A stretch of 64,000 nt of DNA from Rhodamnia argentea (GCF_020921035.1 NC_063150.1:27947826-28011825), one strand, 5' to 3'; shown: positions 32,936 to 46,011, numbered from the stretch's first letter. Numbers and translations are program-made. The notes: generated by a model from the letters alone, not told the origin.

Positions 32936-35900
32936 TCATATTTCACAATAGGCATCGTCATTTTCCAGCTCCCTAATTAACAATTCCATCATCCTTTTGT
33001 ACATAGGCATATAATGGTCATTGATCATCGTCCTTGACAGTCGGATCTTACTGTACAATTCCCTCGGCGTCTCATAAATACCCGCACGTTCCTCATGAGA
33101 GCCGTCGTGATCCATGTTGGCATCATCCGATGTCGGCAGGGAGACCATGTGCATGATTCTCCCAGGAGGATAAAACCTGTGAGTCTCTAGGGAGTCGGGT
33201 GAAGAAGTTCCGGGCTTCGGGCTCTCCGAAGCATCAGCTATCTCATTTTCCTCCTCGGTAATTTCTTTTGCGGCAGCTGCTTCTTCCTTCTGGGCCTGAA
33301 TGTCAGGCTCCTCCTCCTGCCTTTGAAGCTCCTTCTCCAATTCATACCACAACTCGCCTTCTGTTATGTTTTCTGCTTCTTCTGATGTAGCTCTCCCCCT
33401 TGGGATGAGCTCCTCCTCTTCATCTGAACTGTCGATTCCAGATCCCTCACTAGAATGAAGTTCCTTATGGCTTTGCACAGACTCTATCATCGTCTCTTCT
33501 GTCAGATGAGATTCACATGCTTTATCAAGTCTAAGAGGAGCTTCAGGCTGCTCCTCAACTTTCGAGTTTGATAAAGAACCCACATTGCGGCGACGAGCAC
33601 CCATGCAGGACCACGAAGATAGAGACGAGCGAGTCCCAACTATAGCTTGAGCTACATTTTGTGCTCTCTTCATCACCCCCTAAAATAGGCCCATCACACA
33701 TTAACAACTAATGCAATATGTCTCCTAGTGTCAAATAACCAAGTGCTCAGCACATTCAAACGTGCACAAGGCTGTGAAGAAGACAGCATCTGAAATTTTA
33801 ATTGTAATAATGACATGTAGCATTACCTGTGTGCTGCTTGAGACTGGGCGTATAAGTGCACTGGCACCAACTACTCTGGCTTTTGCACTAGCCATAGAAG
33901 GCAGACGAGATCCTATGGCAGTTGCAGAGCGGTAAACAACATTTAGGACCCTCGTCCGTTCTACTTGATCCCTTAAATCATTCAACCAGGATGATGCTGT
34001 CACCTGATATTAGCGACAAGAATACTCCATTAGTTCGACCGTATGAGAGGAATAACAGCATTTTCCCTATTCCTACATATGAAAGGACACTATAACGGGA
34101 ACAAAGGAATCAATAGTTATCTACCTCCGAACGAAGATCATCAACAGAAACAGCTGAAAATGTTGGCACCAAATCAGAGCCATTTATTACAGTAGTCACA
34201 AAATCCTTGCCTGATTCTGCCAACTCCCATGTCATACATGCAGCTGCAGTATGGTAGAATTACGATAAGCTTCGTGCTAAAATTGAATTCTTACCATTCT
34301 ATCTATACAGTTTCCTTGGTAGGGTTACCAATCAAGTGCATATTTTACCAGAAGCAGCATAAGTATTTCTTTAAATTAAAGTCAAAGAGGAAAGAAGACA
34401 ACTTTACTACGGTTTCACAAGTTCAGTCATTGCCAAGATAAGAAAGGAAACCATCGCACAAGTTTCAATGTGGCAGATCTAACATCACCAATCCCAGTCC
34501 TTCAGAAACAACTGAATCAATTTCCACTAGAAATTCAGCAAAGTCATGAACTGGCAGACGTCAAAATTAGTACCGTACATCCTTCAAACAGGACGATGAA
34601 GATTATCGTGTCTAGTCATATATCCTGCTTCAATTAGAGAAGCAATCTCATGATCATGCAGTGGAAACACTGTGATGCCTATGTCAAAGACTACTTTGCT
34701 CATTGGTCGGTTAATTTTCCTTCTGATGCTCAGATAAACCTCCTAGTCTCCACCACTAAGTTCGATATCAATCCAAAAAGCTGATAATCTCTAGATCCTG
34801 ATACCCCACAAGCTTCTAGCAGTTTCATTTTCTTTTGTGGCCAAAAACAAACTACAACCAGTATAAACTAGCTGGAAACAATGTAAAAAAGTAGCATTTG
34901 TATTCCCATGTCTACCAACTTCCTTTTTTGCTGACAATTAAGAAAAGGCAACTGCCTACCCAATTGGGTAATATTTAAAGGTGAAAGTCACGTGTTACAG
35001 CTTACTCCATCTAAATTCCATCTCACAGGTAATAATCATGTATTAGCATGAGAAATAAATTGTATTTACCAGGGGCGAACGTGACACATGTGGTTGAGGA
35101 GAACTCTTTCTGCTCTCTGAGAATGTAGGTTAAGAGGGCAGCAGTACCGCCACCTAGAGAATGTCCAACCACCTGGAAACCGAAATTCAAACACAAGGTT
35201 TACAAATTTAAGTAAAACACCACGACTTCATACACATTTGACAGTTTAGAGTTAAAATTTATTTCTATCCCGTTTTTGTTAGTCAAGAAAAGAATTTCAC
35301 TTAAGAACTTCCAGTGATCCTTCCCAATAGGAGACATAAAGTACCTTAATCTTGTAGTCAGGATGTTCATCAAGAGCCTTAAGCAGGTAAGGAGTACTGA
35401 GCTTAGCAATCCAACGAGCAGCAGCAACCATTCCACAGTGCGCGTATCCTAAAACTAAATTGCTAATTCCACCATCACATAAAACTGAATGGTGAAAAGG
35501 GACCACTGCACCAGTTGCTGCAGTTAGCGTATCTTTGATGCTATGTGTACCCCGAATCAATAAGAGAAAGCACTTTTCACTATTGTCACATATTATCGTA
35601 AAAGCAGGCTTCAAAAGCTGCAAATATCATAAACAAATATTACAGAGTGAGCTCTTGCTCCTTCAAAGATAAATTAGTAATTTACGAGCAATAGGGTTTG
35701 CCAAGAGTTCCACCCACAGTGTAATACTTGAAAAACATACTAAATTGTCAGTAAAATAGTCAACAGTGTTGATAATCCACTACTGTGCTGTATATGACTG
35801 TTTGAATCTGGCATATAGAATGAGAGTGCGAAATAAATAAAAATGGTGCAGAATGGATCGCCTCAAAAGTCGAAAGGTATCAAGCCATACTTCAAGGAAA

Positions 35901-37315
35901 TAACTGCAAAAGTGATATTCTACAAAGTCGAAGCGTATCTTAAAATGTGGTAAGCTGGCATGCCCATCCGATGTTTGGCAGGGCAATCATTCAAGGTGTC
36001 AGATCACTGTGACTGCACTTATGAAGGTAACATACCGCGGCCTTAGGTTTTTGAAGGAGCACGTCTTCTTGAGAGTATCCAGATGACTCCAAAAACACTG
36101 GAAATGGCTTCTTAGAGAAAAGCATGCAAAGCGTCAGCAACCTCAAGAGATGATTCACCTTGGCCAGAATCTCAGGGCCCCCCAACCGTATACAGTTACT
36201 TCCAGCATATATACTTGCGACTGAGATATCCCCCTGCAAGAATACATCATGCTGATAAAAAGTTTGCAAGGAGAAGAATTTATGACATTATACAGAACCA
36301 CCGTCCTCTTTCATTAATCTTTACACTTATAGATGTGCAAAATTAGACCTTAGTATGTCTATTACACATGACAAAGCATAAGTTGTTTCATTCCCGTTAT
36401 TAAAAGCAACAGAAAACAACAATGATACCAACTCTATCATTTCCTGTCTGGATCTCGTACTGGTATTGCTTAAACGTTCTTTGCCAAAGCTGTTTGTGAT
36501 CGAGACTATGTAAATGGCAGTTTTTCTAACAATCATATAAAATAGTTGACTCGCGAAAAGACATGTGGAATAACAAATTGTAGACAAATTACTTCCAAGG
36601 GCCATTCATAACTACAACCAAGGAATGGAACTGGTTCATGCGTTGAAACAGCCGTAATTAAATGAAATGACATACTTCATACTAGGGAATCTAATTACAG
36701 CTCGAGCACTCAAATGCTTCAAACATATACGAAACAGTGATCAATCTACTAAACCTATCTTTAGCAACTTCATACAAAACTTTGACACCCTTCACAGGAA
36801 AATGATTGCACTGCCATGGCGACATCGGTGAAGTTCACCATTTCAGGAATGAGCGATGACTATCAATAGCCAAGACACTGATAAAAGAGACTCGACTTGC
36901 CACGCTATAAGACCTAGTACAGCTCAGCTACACTAATCCAAGCCAAGCGACTGAGTTACCCCAAATTCGATAGAAATTCAAATCAAAACCCAGCCAAGAC
37001 CCGGAAACAAGCCCATACCTGCCTTCTCATCAGATACTTGATCCCGAACGCCAAGTCCCCAATCGGCCACTTCCCCAGAGTCTCGGAGTACGTGAACCTG
37101 AGCGTCTCCGCCAACGTCGCGATCGCCTCGAACAACGTCGCGGGCGCCTGAGCCGGCCGCCGAGCGATCCTCCTCTTCAACGATCGGCTCGATCTCGAAA
37201 GATCCCCGCCCCGGTCCCCGGGCTCATCCTCGCCCTTCGGGGCCAGGGTCCTCCTCAGGACGTAGTACAGGATCACCGTTGCTCCGGCCGCGGTGGCCAT
37301 CGTCCCCGTCGCCAT
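32936..37315 (-). CDS. class 3 (diacylglycerol lipase-like) alpha/beta-hydrolase
   Basis: Likely a membrane-associated mono/diacylglycerol lipase. Seven exons on the minus strand: 37019-37315, 36036-36233, 35345-35617, 35070-35172, 34125-34243, 33827-34003, 32936-33679. Phases join to 636 aa, close to the size I recall for Arabidopsis At3g14075 and At4g16070. A short hydrophobic N-terminus (residues 5-21) precedes a Lipase_3 N-terminal domain, then the lipase core. Catalytic triad by family pattern: nucleophile Ser261 in VGHSLGG, Asp314 in NGSDLVPTF, and His566 in PPGRIMHMV. The stretch between Asp and His (about residues 430-550) is acidic, Glu-rich and low-complexity, as in plant relatives. 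The gene looks intact; the substrate is inferred from the family. Confidence 0.9.
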
Positions 37316-38594
37316 CGATTACCGGCACCGGGGGGGGACAGAGGGTCGAACGTGAGGGGATGAGTCGGAGTTCCGAAATGTGGCTCTGGAGAGTGGAGAG
37401 CTTGAGGTCGATTTCGGAGGTGAAGGAAGGAATGTAGCTGTGAACCGGTGATGGCTGCGACCGAAAGAAGAAGCAAGGAAGGAAGCAAGGAAGGAAGGAA
37501 AGAGCGAGGGAGAGATTAGAGAGGCTCATCAGCAGTGAAGGAATTTACTGAAATGTCCCGCCTACACTCATTCAGCTAGGTGAGTTTCTACTAGATTCAG
37601 GGACAATATAGTCATTCGGCCAAGTTAATCGCAATTATAGAAGGCTTTTTATGGAGATGGGAATGGTGACGACGTGGAGTCCGCAAGCGCGTGTGGGACT
37701 AGACAGTGGCTGGATCCAACTTGGGCTTGTGGGCCCGGGCTCGTGGGCCAGCCACTGCTTATCCAATGGCCCCACTCTCTCTCTCCCTCCCACATCGGCT
37801 TTTAAAGAAAACAGTTACAACGCCGTCGGACCGGAGGGCCGACCCTCGGACACGACATGGAGAAACGTGACTCGAATCTGACAGACTCATCGAAAGAAAT
37901 CCGGCCCGGTCTGGCTATATCTCGAAATCGACGCGAATAGACACAATTTTTTTTTTAACTAGATCGTAACGGAAAGATGCCCTGATTGCGTCGAAATATT
38001 CTCGAGACGACATGAAATGACGCGAACGTGTCGTGCAACCGCAAACACGAATCCTAAACCCGGCGTCGAGTGAGGTGAGAGGAGGGGAGAGGGGGTTTCG
38101 ATTTTTCTCTTGAATCTCGTGCTGTATCTCGATAACGAAAATCGCTATTAAACCACTACTCACTCAAGAGTGTACCGAGAAAATTAATCCTTCAATGCCA
38201 TCGAATGAACCACATGGTTTTCGGAGGAATAATTGAATGACCGTGCCCTTCTCGTGGGCCTTAAGAAGGGTAATTAAATTTATAAACTTCATAAAGTTCG
38301 ATTCATTGGGTCAACTAGATTAATCCTCGTAGCACTTATTAAAAGCTAGGTCTGGCACCCCAATTGTCTTTAATAGTGATTTATCATTCTCTTTTTTTTT
38401 TTTTATTTGCTTGGTCTGTATTATAACCTTTTCTTTTTGGCTCTCAAAAACCACATTAAAATGGCCTTTTCGTGTCTTATGAACGTGCAGTGTCGTGAAA
38501 GCTATTCCATAATCTCAGAAAAAATAAGAGAAGGTGAGCAGAATAAGTAGGATTACCTTGGTCATCTTTGTTCACATCTTAGTACATATGTGTT

Positions 38595-39267
38595 GGGAAA
38601 AGTGTCAAAAAAGTCGTAAACCTAATGTATTAGTGCCTATTCAGTCCTAAACCTTTTTTTGGTGCCAATTCAGTTCTAAATATTTTATATTGGTGCCAAT
38701 TAAGTCCTAAACCTTTTATTAGTGTCAATTCAGTCCTAAACCTTTTACAATAGTGCCAATTTAGTCCTAAAAATTTTGCATTTATGTCAATTGAGTCAAT
38801 TCGGCCAATTTTGATTGGAAATCATTGGCATAGACGTCAATTATCCTACGTGGCACGGTTGGCGCTAATGTGGATTTTTTAAAATATTTTTTTGATATTT
38901 TAAATAGTTTTTAAAAATAAATTTGAAAAAAACCAAAAAAATGCTTAAAATATTATTTAAAATATTAAAATAATATTAAAAAATGTCTAAGTTAGCGCTA
39001 GCCATGCCATGTAGGACAATCGATGTGCACGTCAGCGATTTTCGATCAAAATTGGCCGGATTAACTCAATTGGTATAAATATAAAAAAATTTAGATTGAA
39101 TTGGCAACAATACGTAATGTTTAGAACTAAATTAACACCAATAAAAGGTTTAGGACTTAATTGGCACCAATACAAAAGGTTTAGGACTGAATTAGCACCA
39201 ATACAAAAGGTTTAGGACTGAATTGGTACTAATGCAATAGGTTTATGACTTTTTTGACACTTCTCCC
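38595..39267. mobile_element. Mutator-like fold-back MITE with target duplication
   Basis: A 673-bp element. Ends GGGAAAAGTGTCAAAAAAGTC and, inverted, GGGAGAAGTGTCAAAAAAGTC are near-perfect terminal inverted repeats. The flanks carry the perfect direct repeat CATATGTGTT (38585-38594 and 39268-39277), a 9-10-bp duplication typical of Mutator-like elements. Both arms are built from degenerate tandem copies of a unit like TTTAGGACTGAATTGGCACCAATA, so the whole element folds on itself. It encodes nothing. Diverged arms suggest moderate age. Confidence 0.85.
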
Positions 39268-39418
39268 CATATGTGTTACACATATTAACAACGCCCAAAA
39301 CACTTTGCAAAATTATTATTATGAAGCTATGCGAAACCCTAGATCATACCAATCCAATTTACTGATAATTCTCTAGAGGCAACATATATAGATATGATAT
39401 CCAAATAATCTTTCTCAT

Positions 39419-40340
39419 TGAGGTGTGGTTCATACTCCCAATTGGCGAAAAAGTACGGGAGTCCCGCTTCCCGTTGAGCGGGTGGGAGTCTGGGGTAGCC
39501 GCAGCGGGGGTTGCAGGGGGTAGCGTCTACGAGACGCTATAGAACTTTTATAGTTTGGGTCCTTTATTTTATTGATACTTTGGGCGACTTGGGCCCATGA
39601 ATAGCTACGTAATGGATTATATATAAATTGTTGCCGCCTTTCGCCACATATGACTCTTCAATCGATTGTTCTCTCCCGGCATGAAGTAGTAGGGAAGGAG
39701 ATCCGTAGCCTATGCGAAGCAAGCCTACCTAGCTTGTCTAGTACTAGTAGAGTCGCTCTTTGGGTTGTACTTTCTCAATCCAAATCCTCAATCCAATGCT
39801 AGCACCACATCATATAAAAAAAGGATGACACATTGAATCAAATAGATAAGCAAGCGATCCTAGTCCAACAGTACAATTCAATAAATAGCTTTTCTGACAA
39901 TCATGATAACAATCCGTGACGGCCGATCGAGACAGTCTCCGATAAGGCGGTTAGAATCAAATTATCCAACGTGAACTCCGATTACGGTGATCGGTACATC
40001 TTCTCTGTAGTCATTCATTCCATCGAACAGCCGGTGAGTTCATCCATCTCGAACTTCGGGTACACTCTGTGTATAGTCTATCGATTATCACCGTCTGAAC
40101 TCTCTTCTCTCGGTCCGAGACACAATTAGTCATTCCCTTCAAATTAATTGGAAGATCATATATATATAATTGAGAGTTGTAATAGAGAGATGTGAGGTGC
40201 TCTACTTGCTCTACTACTAATTATAGTGAAATTCTCTGTTGGATGTACCCGTAGTTTAAGGATGAACCATGATAAATCTTGTGCGTCGGTTTCTTTTTCT
40301 CGCTTTTACTCTCTATTTCGTTATGTTTGTGCACTGAATC
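39419..40340 (+). mobile_element. degenerate LTR-like fragment (Copia type?)
   Basis: It starts with GGTGTGGTTCATACTCC and ends with a CGTAGTTTAAGGATGAACCA stretch followed by a pyrimidine-rich tail. The same landmarks are inverted at 555-910. It is longer than that copy and has no coding part. An old solo LTR or fragment is the best guess. Confidence 0.33.
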
Positions 40341-40929
40341 GTGTTATTCCCATCGATAGCCAAGTTTAGAAATGCTTATCAAGCAGTCAACAACGGTTTA
40401 TTTTCCAAAGTAATGAATTCAGGGCGGTCTTTCACCGGCAGTCGGACGGCCCAGCGCATGATTTTTCTAAGGTCCAATGGCTAGCGTGGCACGGCCGCGC
40501 ATAATTCCGGATTTCTCCACTTGTCTTTTCGCGTGTAGGTTCTGCCTAGAGTGACAGAAGAAGTGGTCATCATGTAGCAGAAATGGAAGTCCAAGGAAGT
40601 ACGTGTGCCCACGGAACAAGATGAACTTTATCAGATTCTTTCTCTAGGAAAAAGGAAATGGTTATGGCTTTGGGGTTGGACTTTCAAGTTTCAATTTTCG
40701 ACTTTCTCATCAGATGTTCGATTCTTCCTGCACTTACAAGCTAGGAATCTCATTCTTTTCCTCGAATGCTAATCCAACAAAACACTGCGGGCCACCCAGA
40801 TTTTATTGTTCTACAAAATTATTCCTAGTTTGGATTAACCTCTTCTCTTTCGCCACACCCTCCTTGAGTCCAAGGCCAAGAACAGTCTGCGTTGCTTTGA
40901 TCGTGCCAATCTCCCTCAAGACAATTCTC

Positions 40930-42048
40930 TCACATCACCCTGCAAGCATTCGGGTTCTCGTCGCTGAAGATCGAAGTGATGTTTCCGCTCCCAGCGGCAC
41001 CGGCATAGCTGCTGTAGGACGCCTCCCCATAATGGTCTATGCTCCGGTATTGACTGTAGTTGTATTGTGGTGGCGGTGATCTCATGTACGCGTATTCGGT
41101 GACATAAGGTGACGGCTTGTATGTGTTGTAGCTGTGAGTCACGTAGACCGGCGGCGGCGGCGGCGGCGGCGGCGGCTCGTGTCGGAATGTTTGGTGGCTG
41201 CTGCTGCTCGGGTACCTGTAGTAGTGGCCGTTGTAGCCACAGTTGTAGCCGTAAGGTCTGTAACCGTAGTCTGGGGGGTGATGGTATAATACGTGAACCT
41301 CGCCCACGTCCTTAGGCATGGAGGGTTGCGGTGACTGGTCTTCTTGCTGAGGCGGTTGACCTTGTTGGGGGTTGGCGGCAGCAGCTGGAGGCGGGTTTGC
41401 ATCCGGCTGCGGATTTTCCGCTTGCTGAGGTGGAGGCGGCGGGGGATTTTCCTGAGGCAGAGGTTCCTTTGGTGGTTCTGATGGTGGGGCCTCAGGTTGG
41501 GAAGGGTTTGTTGCCTCCGCAGGCGGTGGTGCGCCGCCGTTGGGGGCTTGTTCTGTGGGCTGAGAAGGTTCGTCTGATGATGGCTCTTTATGTGAACAGA
41601 TGGTGGCATTTTTTCTGGTCTTCCTAATGGCCTTGACAATCCTTTCAGGATCAGCCCAACCAACAATTGTCAATTTCTGTTGTGGGAAATCAATGTAGAG
41701 ATCATATATGCCTGAAATTTTCACAGCAAAGCATGCTCTTTCACCAGGAACAAAAGTCAGACAAAAGAAAAATGAATGAAGAAATCGATTCCACTTGCCA
41801 TTAATGCCATGTAGCGCCTTCTTGATCTTCTGTACGCACCCATTACAGTCCATCCGGACATGTATCTCTGTGACCCGAGGCTTCTGTGCGGACACGAACG
41901 AAAAAGACTTTGCATCATTAGAGAGCTCAAACACAATGACTAACAAAACCAAAACTTTTCTTTTTTCCCAAATGGGGGACAGAAGAAAAAGATGAATCGA
42001 GGGAATGGAGTCCTGAAGCATCAATACCTCCAATTCTGCTGGAATCAT
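40930..42048 (-). CDS. heavy-metal-associated isoprenylated plant protein (HIPP)
   Basis: A metal-binding, lipid-anchored protein. Exons on the minus strand: 42028-42048, 41799-41883, 40930-41711, giving 295 aa. Residues about 8-75 form an HMA domain with the metal motif MDCNGC (Cys20, Cys23). Then follow a long Pro/Gln/Ala-rich region (about 80-170) with polyproline runs and a Tyr-rich segment. The C-terminus is SDENPNACRVM. The CRVM end is a CaaX box, predicting farnesylation of Cys292. HMA plus CaaX defines HIPPs, linked to metal handling and stress. Intron 2 (41712-41798, 87 nt) uses a GC donor (G|GCAAGT). Both introns are multiples of three and free of stops, so the unspliced frame reads 372 codons from the same ATG. 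The spliced form is chosen because it restores the HMA fold (HGING-IYDLYIDF). Confidence 0.9.
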   Translation of the reverse strand: MIPAELEVLMLQDSIPSIHLFLLSPIWEKRKVLVLLVIVFELSNDAKSFSFVSAQKPRVTEIHVRMDCNGCVQKIKKALHGINGKWNRFLHSFFFCLTFVPGERACFAVKISGIYDLYIDFPQQKLTIVGWADPERIVKAIRKTRKNATICSHKEPSSDEPSQPTEQAPNGGAPPPAEATNPSQPEAPPSEPPKEPLPQENPPPPPPQQAENPQPDANPPPAAAANPQQGQPPQQEDQSPQPSMPKDVGEVHVLYHHPPDYGYRPYGYNCGYNGHYYRYPSSSSHQTFRHEPPPPPPPPPVYVTHSYNTYKPSPYVTEYAYMRSPPPQYNYSQYRSIDHYGEASYSSYAGAAGSGNITSIFSDENPNACRVM

Positions 42049-44434
42049 CAGGCAAAGCTTGGAATGATGAACTAATGTGAAGAGATTGGAGAAGGAGGAT
42101 GAGGAGAGAAGAGAATGAGCATGTCCAAAGAGAGAATCAGAATAGGTGGCATTTTATTCGTGCACTTAGAAGGGGAATATGTGAAAGGCAAAAGTGTGTG
42201 GGACATGTAAGGAATCTCTTTTCCAGGAGTGTGAGGGGAAATCAAATATTGCTTGTGTTCCTCTCTTTCTTTCATGTCCTTGTCAAATGTTAAAGAAGGG
42301 TCCGCTTTTGTTTGCTCCCAGAGATGTTGAGCTAAAGAGAATTTGCCTTTTAGAGATGGATGGCTATCTATAGTTGATGGGTGGGGGTGTGAGTGGACTT
42401 AGGATATCCAAAACCGACCGGCGATAAATAATAAGAAAAGCAAAAAGGAAAAAAAACAAGGAGTAAAGCGAGGGTGCGGATTGCAGAAGATAGACCAGTG
42501 GCATGCATATGGCTGCATCAGTCAAAGAGATGAAAGTTGCTTTTTTGCAAGCATGATTGGCATGCACTCTCAGGGAATCCTTGTGTCTCAAGAAAAGCTC
42601 ATATCACGCCCCAAACTGATTGTGACAGAAAATGGAGCCCGTCTCTAATGCATTGTCAAGAGGGTTTGCGATGCGCAGAGCCATATTTCGTTCTTGCCAT
42701 AAAGTTTGGAGCAGATTGGGAGATTAGATTCCCCAGCTGGGATCGAAAGCCCTAGTATTCGGCAAAAGAAGCATTGCCGGTCCATGAAATTTCTACACCA
42801 CTTGAACGAGAAACTTCTGGACACTAGACCATCCGGTCTAGGCTAATCGCATCATGTTGTGAAACTCTTGATTTCACCTGATGTGTGAGAGGCATTGAGC
42901 TGTTTTGGCCTAGTTGGTGATACTATCAATTACTCGCATAAGCTGAAAGGAATAATAGCCCTTATAGACCAGAATTTACTTATGCATGGAGGGCCTGGTG
43001 CAGAGGGAGTCTCTGTATCAAATTTGGGTATCCTCCAATTAAAGGACAGTCATCATGCTCAACCCTTTTGCTGGGGACACCTTTGACTGAGAATGGGAAG
43101 GATATTTTCCCTGGTCTGCAGTGAATGGAAAAAAAATTCCCTTATGATTGCTTGAACCTGGGTGCTTTACTTAAAGAAAGGGCCAAATTGGAGGGTAGCC
43201 ATCACTATTACCTGTGGGTTCTGTTCAGGAAATTTCGTGAAATATATCGGCAGGGGACAATTCGATCATGGATTTGTGGTCTCATGGAATCTTGCACAAG
43301 GAAAATGTTCCAAAGGGCAAAAGAAACCTCCGTGGTTCTATTCACCCACGGTGGTCTAATGGGATTGAACAGGAAAAGATGTTTTCCTCAGCTCATTGAG
43401 GAGCTTAATCTTGATGCAAGTTGCGAACATGGCTCACAGAGTAACTTTTTCGGCACAACATATACTCCATTAAACTTCTCACAGTCACTCCAGCAGTTCA
43501 TATTCACATAGTTCTGAGATTACATATTAGCTTTTTGGTACGGACGCTGCGTCATGTGCAGAAACATCAAGACCGAGCAACAAGTTCATTTGGAACAGAG
43601 CGTTCTTTTATCAGTAGATTCACATGCAAGCAGTTTCCATGATCTATACAGACTTCTACATGTCATCAGCAGGTCTAAGTTTTCATTGTCATACATGCCT
43701 CAGACCAATCTCAGAGTCAAAGATCCAATCTTTCCCAGGGATCATCTCGCCGAACCATACTACTGGCGAATGCTGCATGACACCTACCCAAAGTAATCAA
43801 CACGTCTTGAAGGCCAAACGATCCAAACTTTTTATCTCCATAATCACAACACAGAGGACTTTGGAGTGTTGACTGTCCTACAAGAACATGCCAAATTACC
43901 AATATGGTCTTGTCTGGAATGGATTAGAGTTGAAGCTGAAGCTGTAAGAAAGTATAGCTGATGCTGAAGTTAGGCAAAACCATCTATGAAATGTATTTGG
44001 TTGTTAACCCGCAAAAGAAGAACAGATACAGACTCAAATTCAACTCAAAGTCTGTAGTAAACTTGAAAACTAGTTGGCATAGTCTTTTTCCTTATTAATT
44101 TAAAGAAATGGGGTGTTGAGTCAAGAAAGGCAGGCCATCTCAGTCAAAACTGCCAATCACGCTAGAATAATAGCCTCAAAGGAGAGGAAAACACAGACTT
44201 CTCTTCAATTTAAGCTTTTGGGTTTTTTTTCTTTTTGCCTAACTCAAATTTTTCTGAAGCTGCTTGTGATTGGGAATCATTATAATCAAGAAAATACAGT
44301 CTCATTATGTCTATCAACATCTAATTCTTGAAGATGATCACATGATGTTTGTGTCAAAGGAACTTGCCAACTTTTAGTGACATGAAACTCCAACCACCAA
44401 TAACTTAGCCGCCAGCACCTTCCCTTCCACGGCA

Positions 44435-44465
<31 letters not shown>

Positions 44466-44739
44466 GCGCAGAAAAAATGCTTCTTTTGATAACTTGACAA
44501 CTTGAGCTATTGCAGAGTAAATTCATAGTCAGATGACTCATAATACTGAACCCAGATTCATCAAACCTAAGTTCACATGACAGTTCCTCTTCAGCTCACC
44601 TCAGGAACAAGAACACCATTGAATGAACAAAAACAAACCCAGATCTGCTTAAAGAATTGTTCAAAAAGAGACCCTTTACTTTTACTTGCAGAATAAACGA
44701 AGGGCAAGAACAAAAATCTGTTTTTTTTTTTTTTCCTTC
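42049..44739. other. intergenic, no gene recognised
   Basis: It holds the HIPP promoter on its left and the 3' side of the first PR-10 gene on its right. Between about 42.9 and 43.5 kb, several plus-strand frames change over in quick succession (for example 43125-43511), which could be an old gene relic. I could not name a family. Confidence 0.4.
44435..44460. repeat. (CT)n microsatellite
   Basis: About 13 CT units downstream of the first PR-10 gene. Confidence 0.85.
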
Positions 44740-45360
44740 TCAAGTGTAGGCATGTGGGTGTGCCATGAGGTAGGCCTCCACAACTTCATACATCCCAATT
44801 GCTCTGTCCTTCCCATGCTCTATGTCCTCCTCCTTGATCTCTATGCCCTCTTTGGCTTTGTACTCGCTGGTCAGCTTGCAGATGCACCCGGTGAAGCCGA
44901 ACGGCTCGAACTTGACCTCGTAGGTCACGTACTCGAGCTTCTCCAACGGCGGTTCGGTTTCGATCAGAGTATACTTGCAGCTGAGATTGTCCTTGTCGAG
45001 CGCGTCCATCCGGTGCTTCATGTACTTCAACGGACTAGCTGCGAAATTCGGAAGGAAACCCGGTTTCTTGTTACTCCTCAAGAATTCACACTTTGATATC
45101 TAACTTGAGAAAAGAACCAGACAAGAGAGATCGCGATGAATACCAATACGGATCAAGATATGTCTTGAGTTCTTACCTTCGGTGAAGTTGACCTGCTTGA
45201 CGCTCCCGACCTCCCCATCGCCTTCGAGGAACTCGATGTTCTTGATGGACGCGAACATGAGCTTCGGGGAAAGGATATGCGAGTCGAGGATCAAGGCCTT
45301 GAACATCCTGGCCGGGGCCACCTGCGCCCGGAACGTGTGGTGGTATCGGGTCATGCCCAT
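44740..45360 (-). CDS. PR-10 / Bet v 1-like protein (divergent member)
   Basis: A cytosolic ligand-binding protein of the Bet v 1 fold, with a hydrophobic pocket for small molecules such as hormones or flavonoids. Two exons, 45177-45360 and 44740-45038, give 160 aa. The intron falls after codon 61 plus 1 nt, the invariant PR-10 position, and is at the same place in all intact members of this cluster. The glycine-rich P-loop is present but altered (EGDGEVGSVKQ in place of GxGGxGS). The C-terminal helix (GMYEVVEAYLMAHPHAY) is conserved. It is clearly more diverged than the other copies, starting MGMTRYHHTF where they start MGVFT. It is the first of five same-strand units. Confidence 0.9.
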
Positions 45361-46011
45361 GTTAGCTAAGAATTCGAGAGATCAAGATCGAGAGAGAGAG
45401 ATAGAGCGGTTTAATCGATCCCTCTGAACTTAGATGAAGGAATTCAGATCGGAGACGATAATGGGAAGAACGAAGAATGCTGGTTTATGTAGTAATATGG
45501 GATTGGATCGAACCTGTTGGTGGTCTCCAGTGCCTGAAAGGGGGGAATATAGATAGAATTGGACTTTTACGTCTCCGCAAATCGTTGACCAATTCAACGC
45601 GGGGTTCGATTGTTCTATTCTCCAACTCTTACTTATCTTTTCCACGGCTGCTCGATCGAGATGGAATGAAGCTTCCACGTTCAAGTGTGGGGCATATTGG
45701 AAGGGCACAAGGTTGCTTAGCAATGACATTTCTTTGACGACGGGGTATAGATTGCATCAAAGGTTGGCTTTCTCCTCTTTCGTGTTAATTGCTTGATGGT
45801 GACTATGGTACTGTAGGGTTACTCAAGAAAGGTGGTACTGTAGGTTTACTCAAGAAAGGAATGATCCAAAACCGATATCACATCTTTTGTCGCTTGGCAT
45901 AACACTTGAACATAATCTTAATTAGTCACCAATTACTAGATTGGATTGACCGTCCACTTATGACTTATGTACTTTCTCCATTGTGATTGGAGTATGACGC
46001 GCTTGTCTAGA

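Noticed and set aside
37781-37805. Second USE-like word CTCCCACATCGG followed by TTTTAAA
   Set aside because: First base does not fit R, and no TATA at the 25- or 35-bp spacing; probably chance.
38595-39267. CRISPR-like array from regularly repeated units
   Set aside because: Units are degenerate, inverted in the second half, and flanked by a transposon target duplication in a plant genome.
41109-41666. Basic, repetitive frames on both strands in the HIPP exon
   Set aside because: Shadows of the proline-rich coding region.
43125-43511. 128-codon plus-strand open frame
   Set aside because: No family recognised; neighbouring frames break up quickly. At most an old relic.
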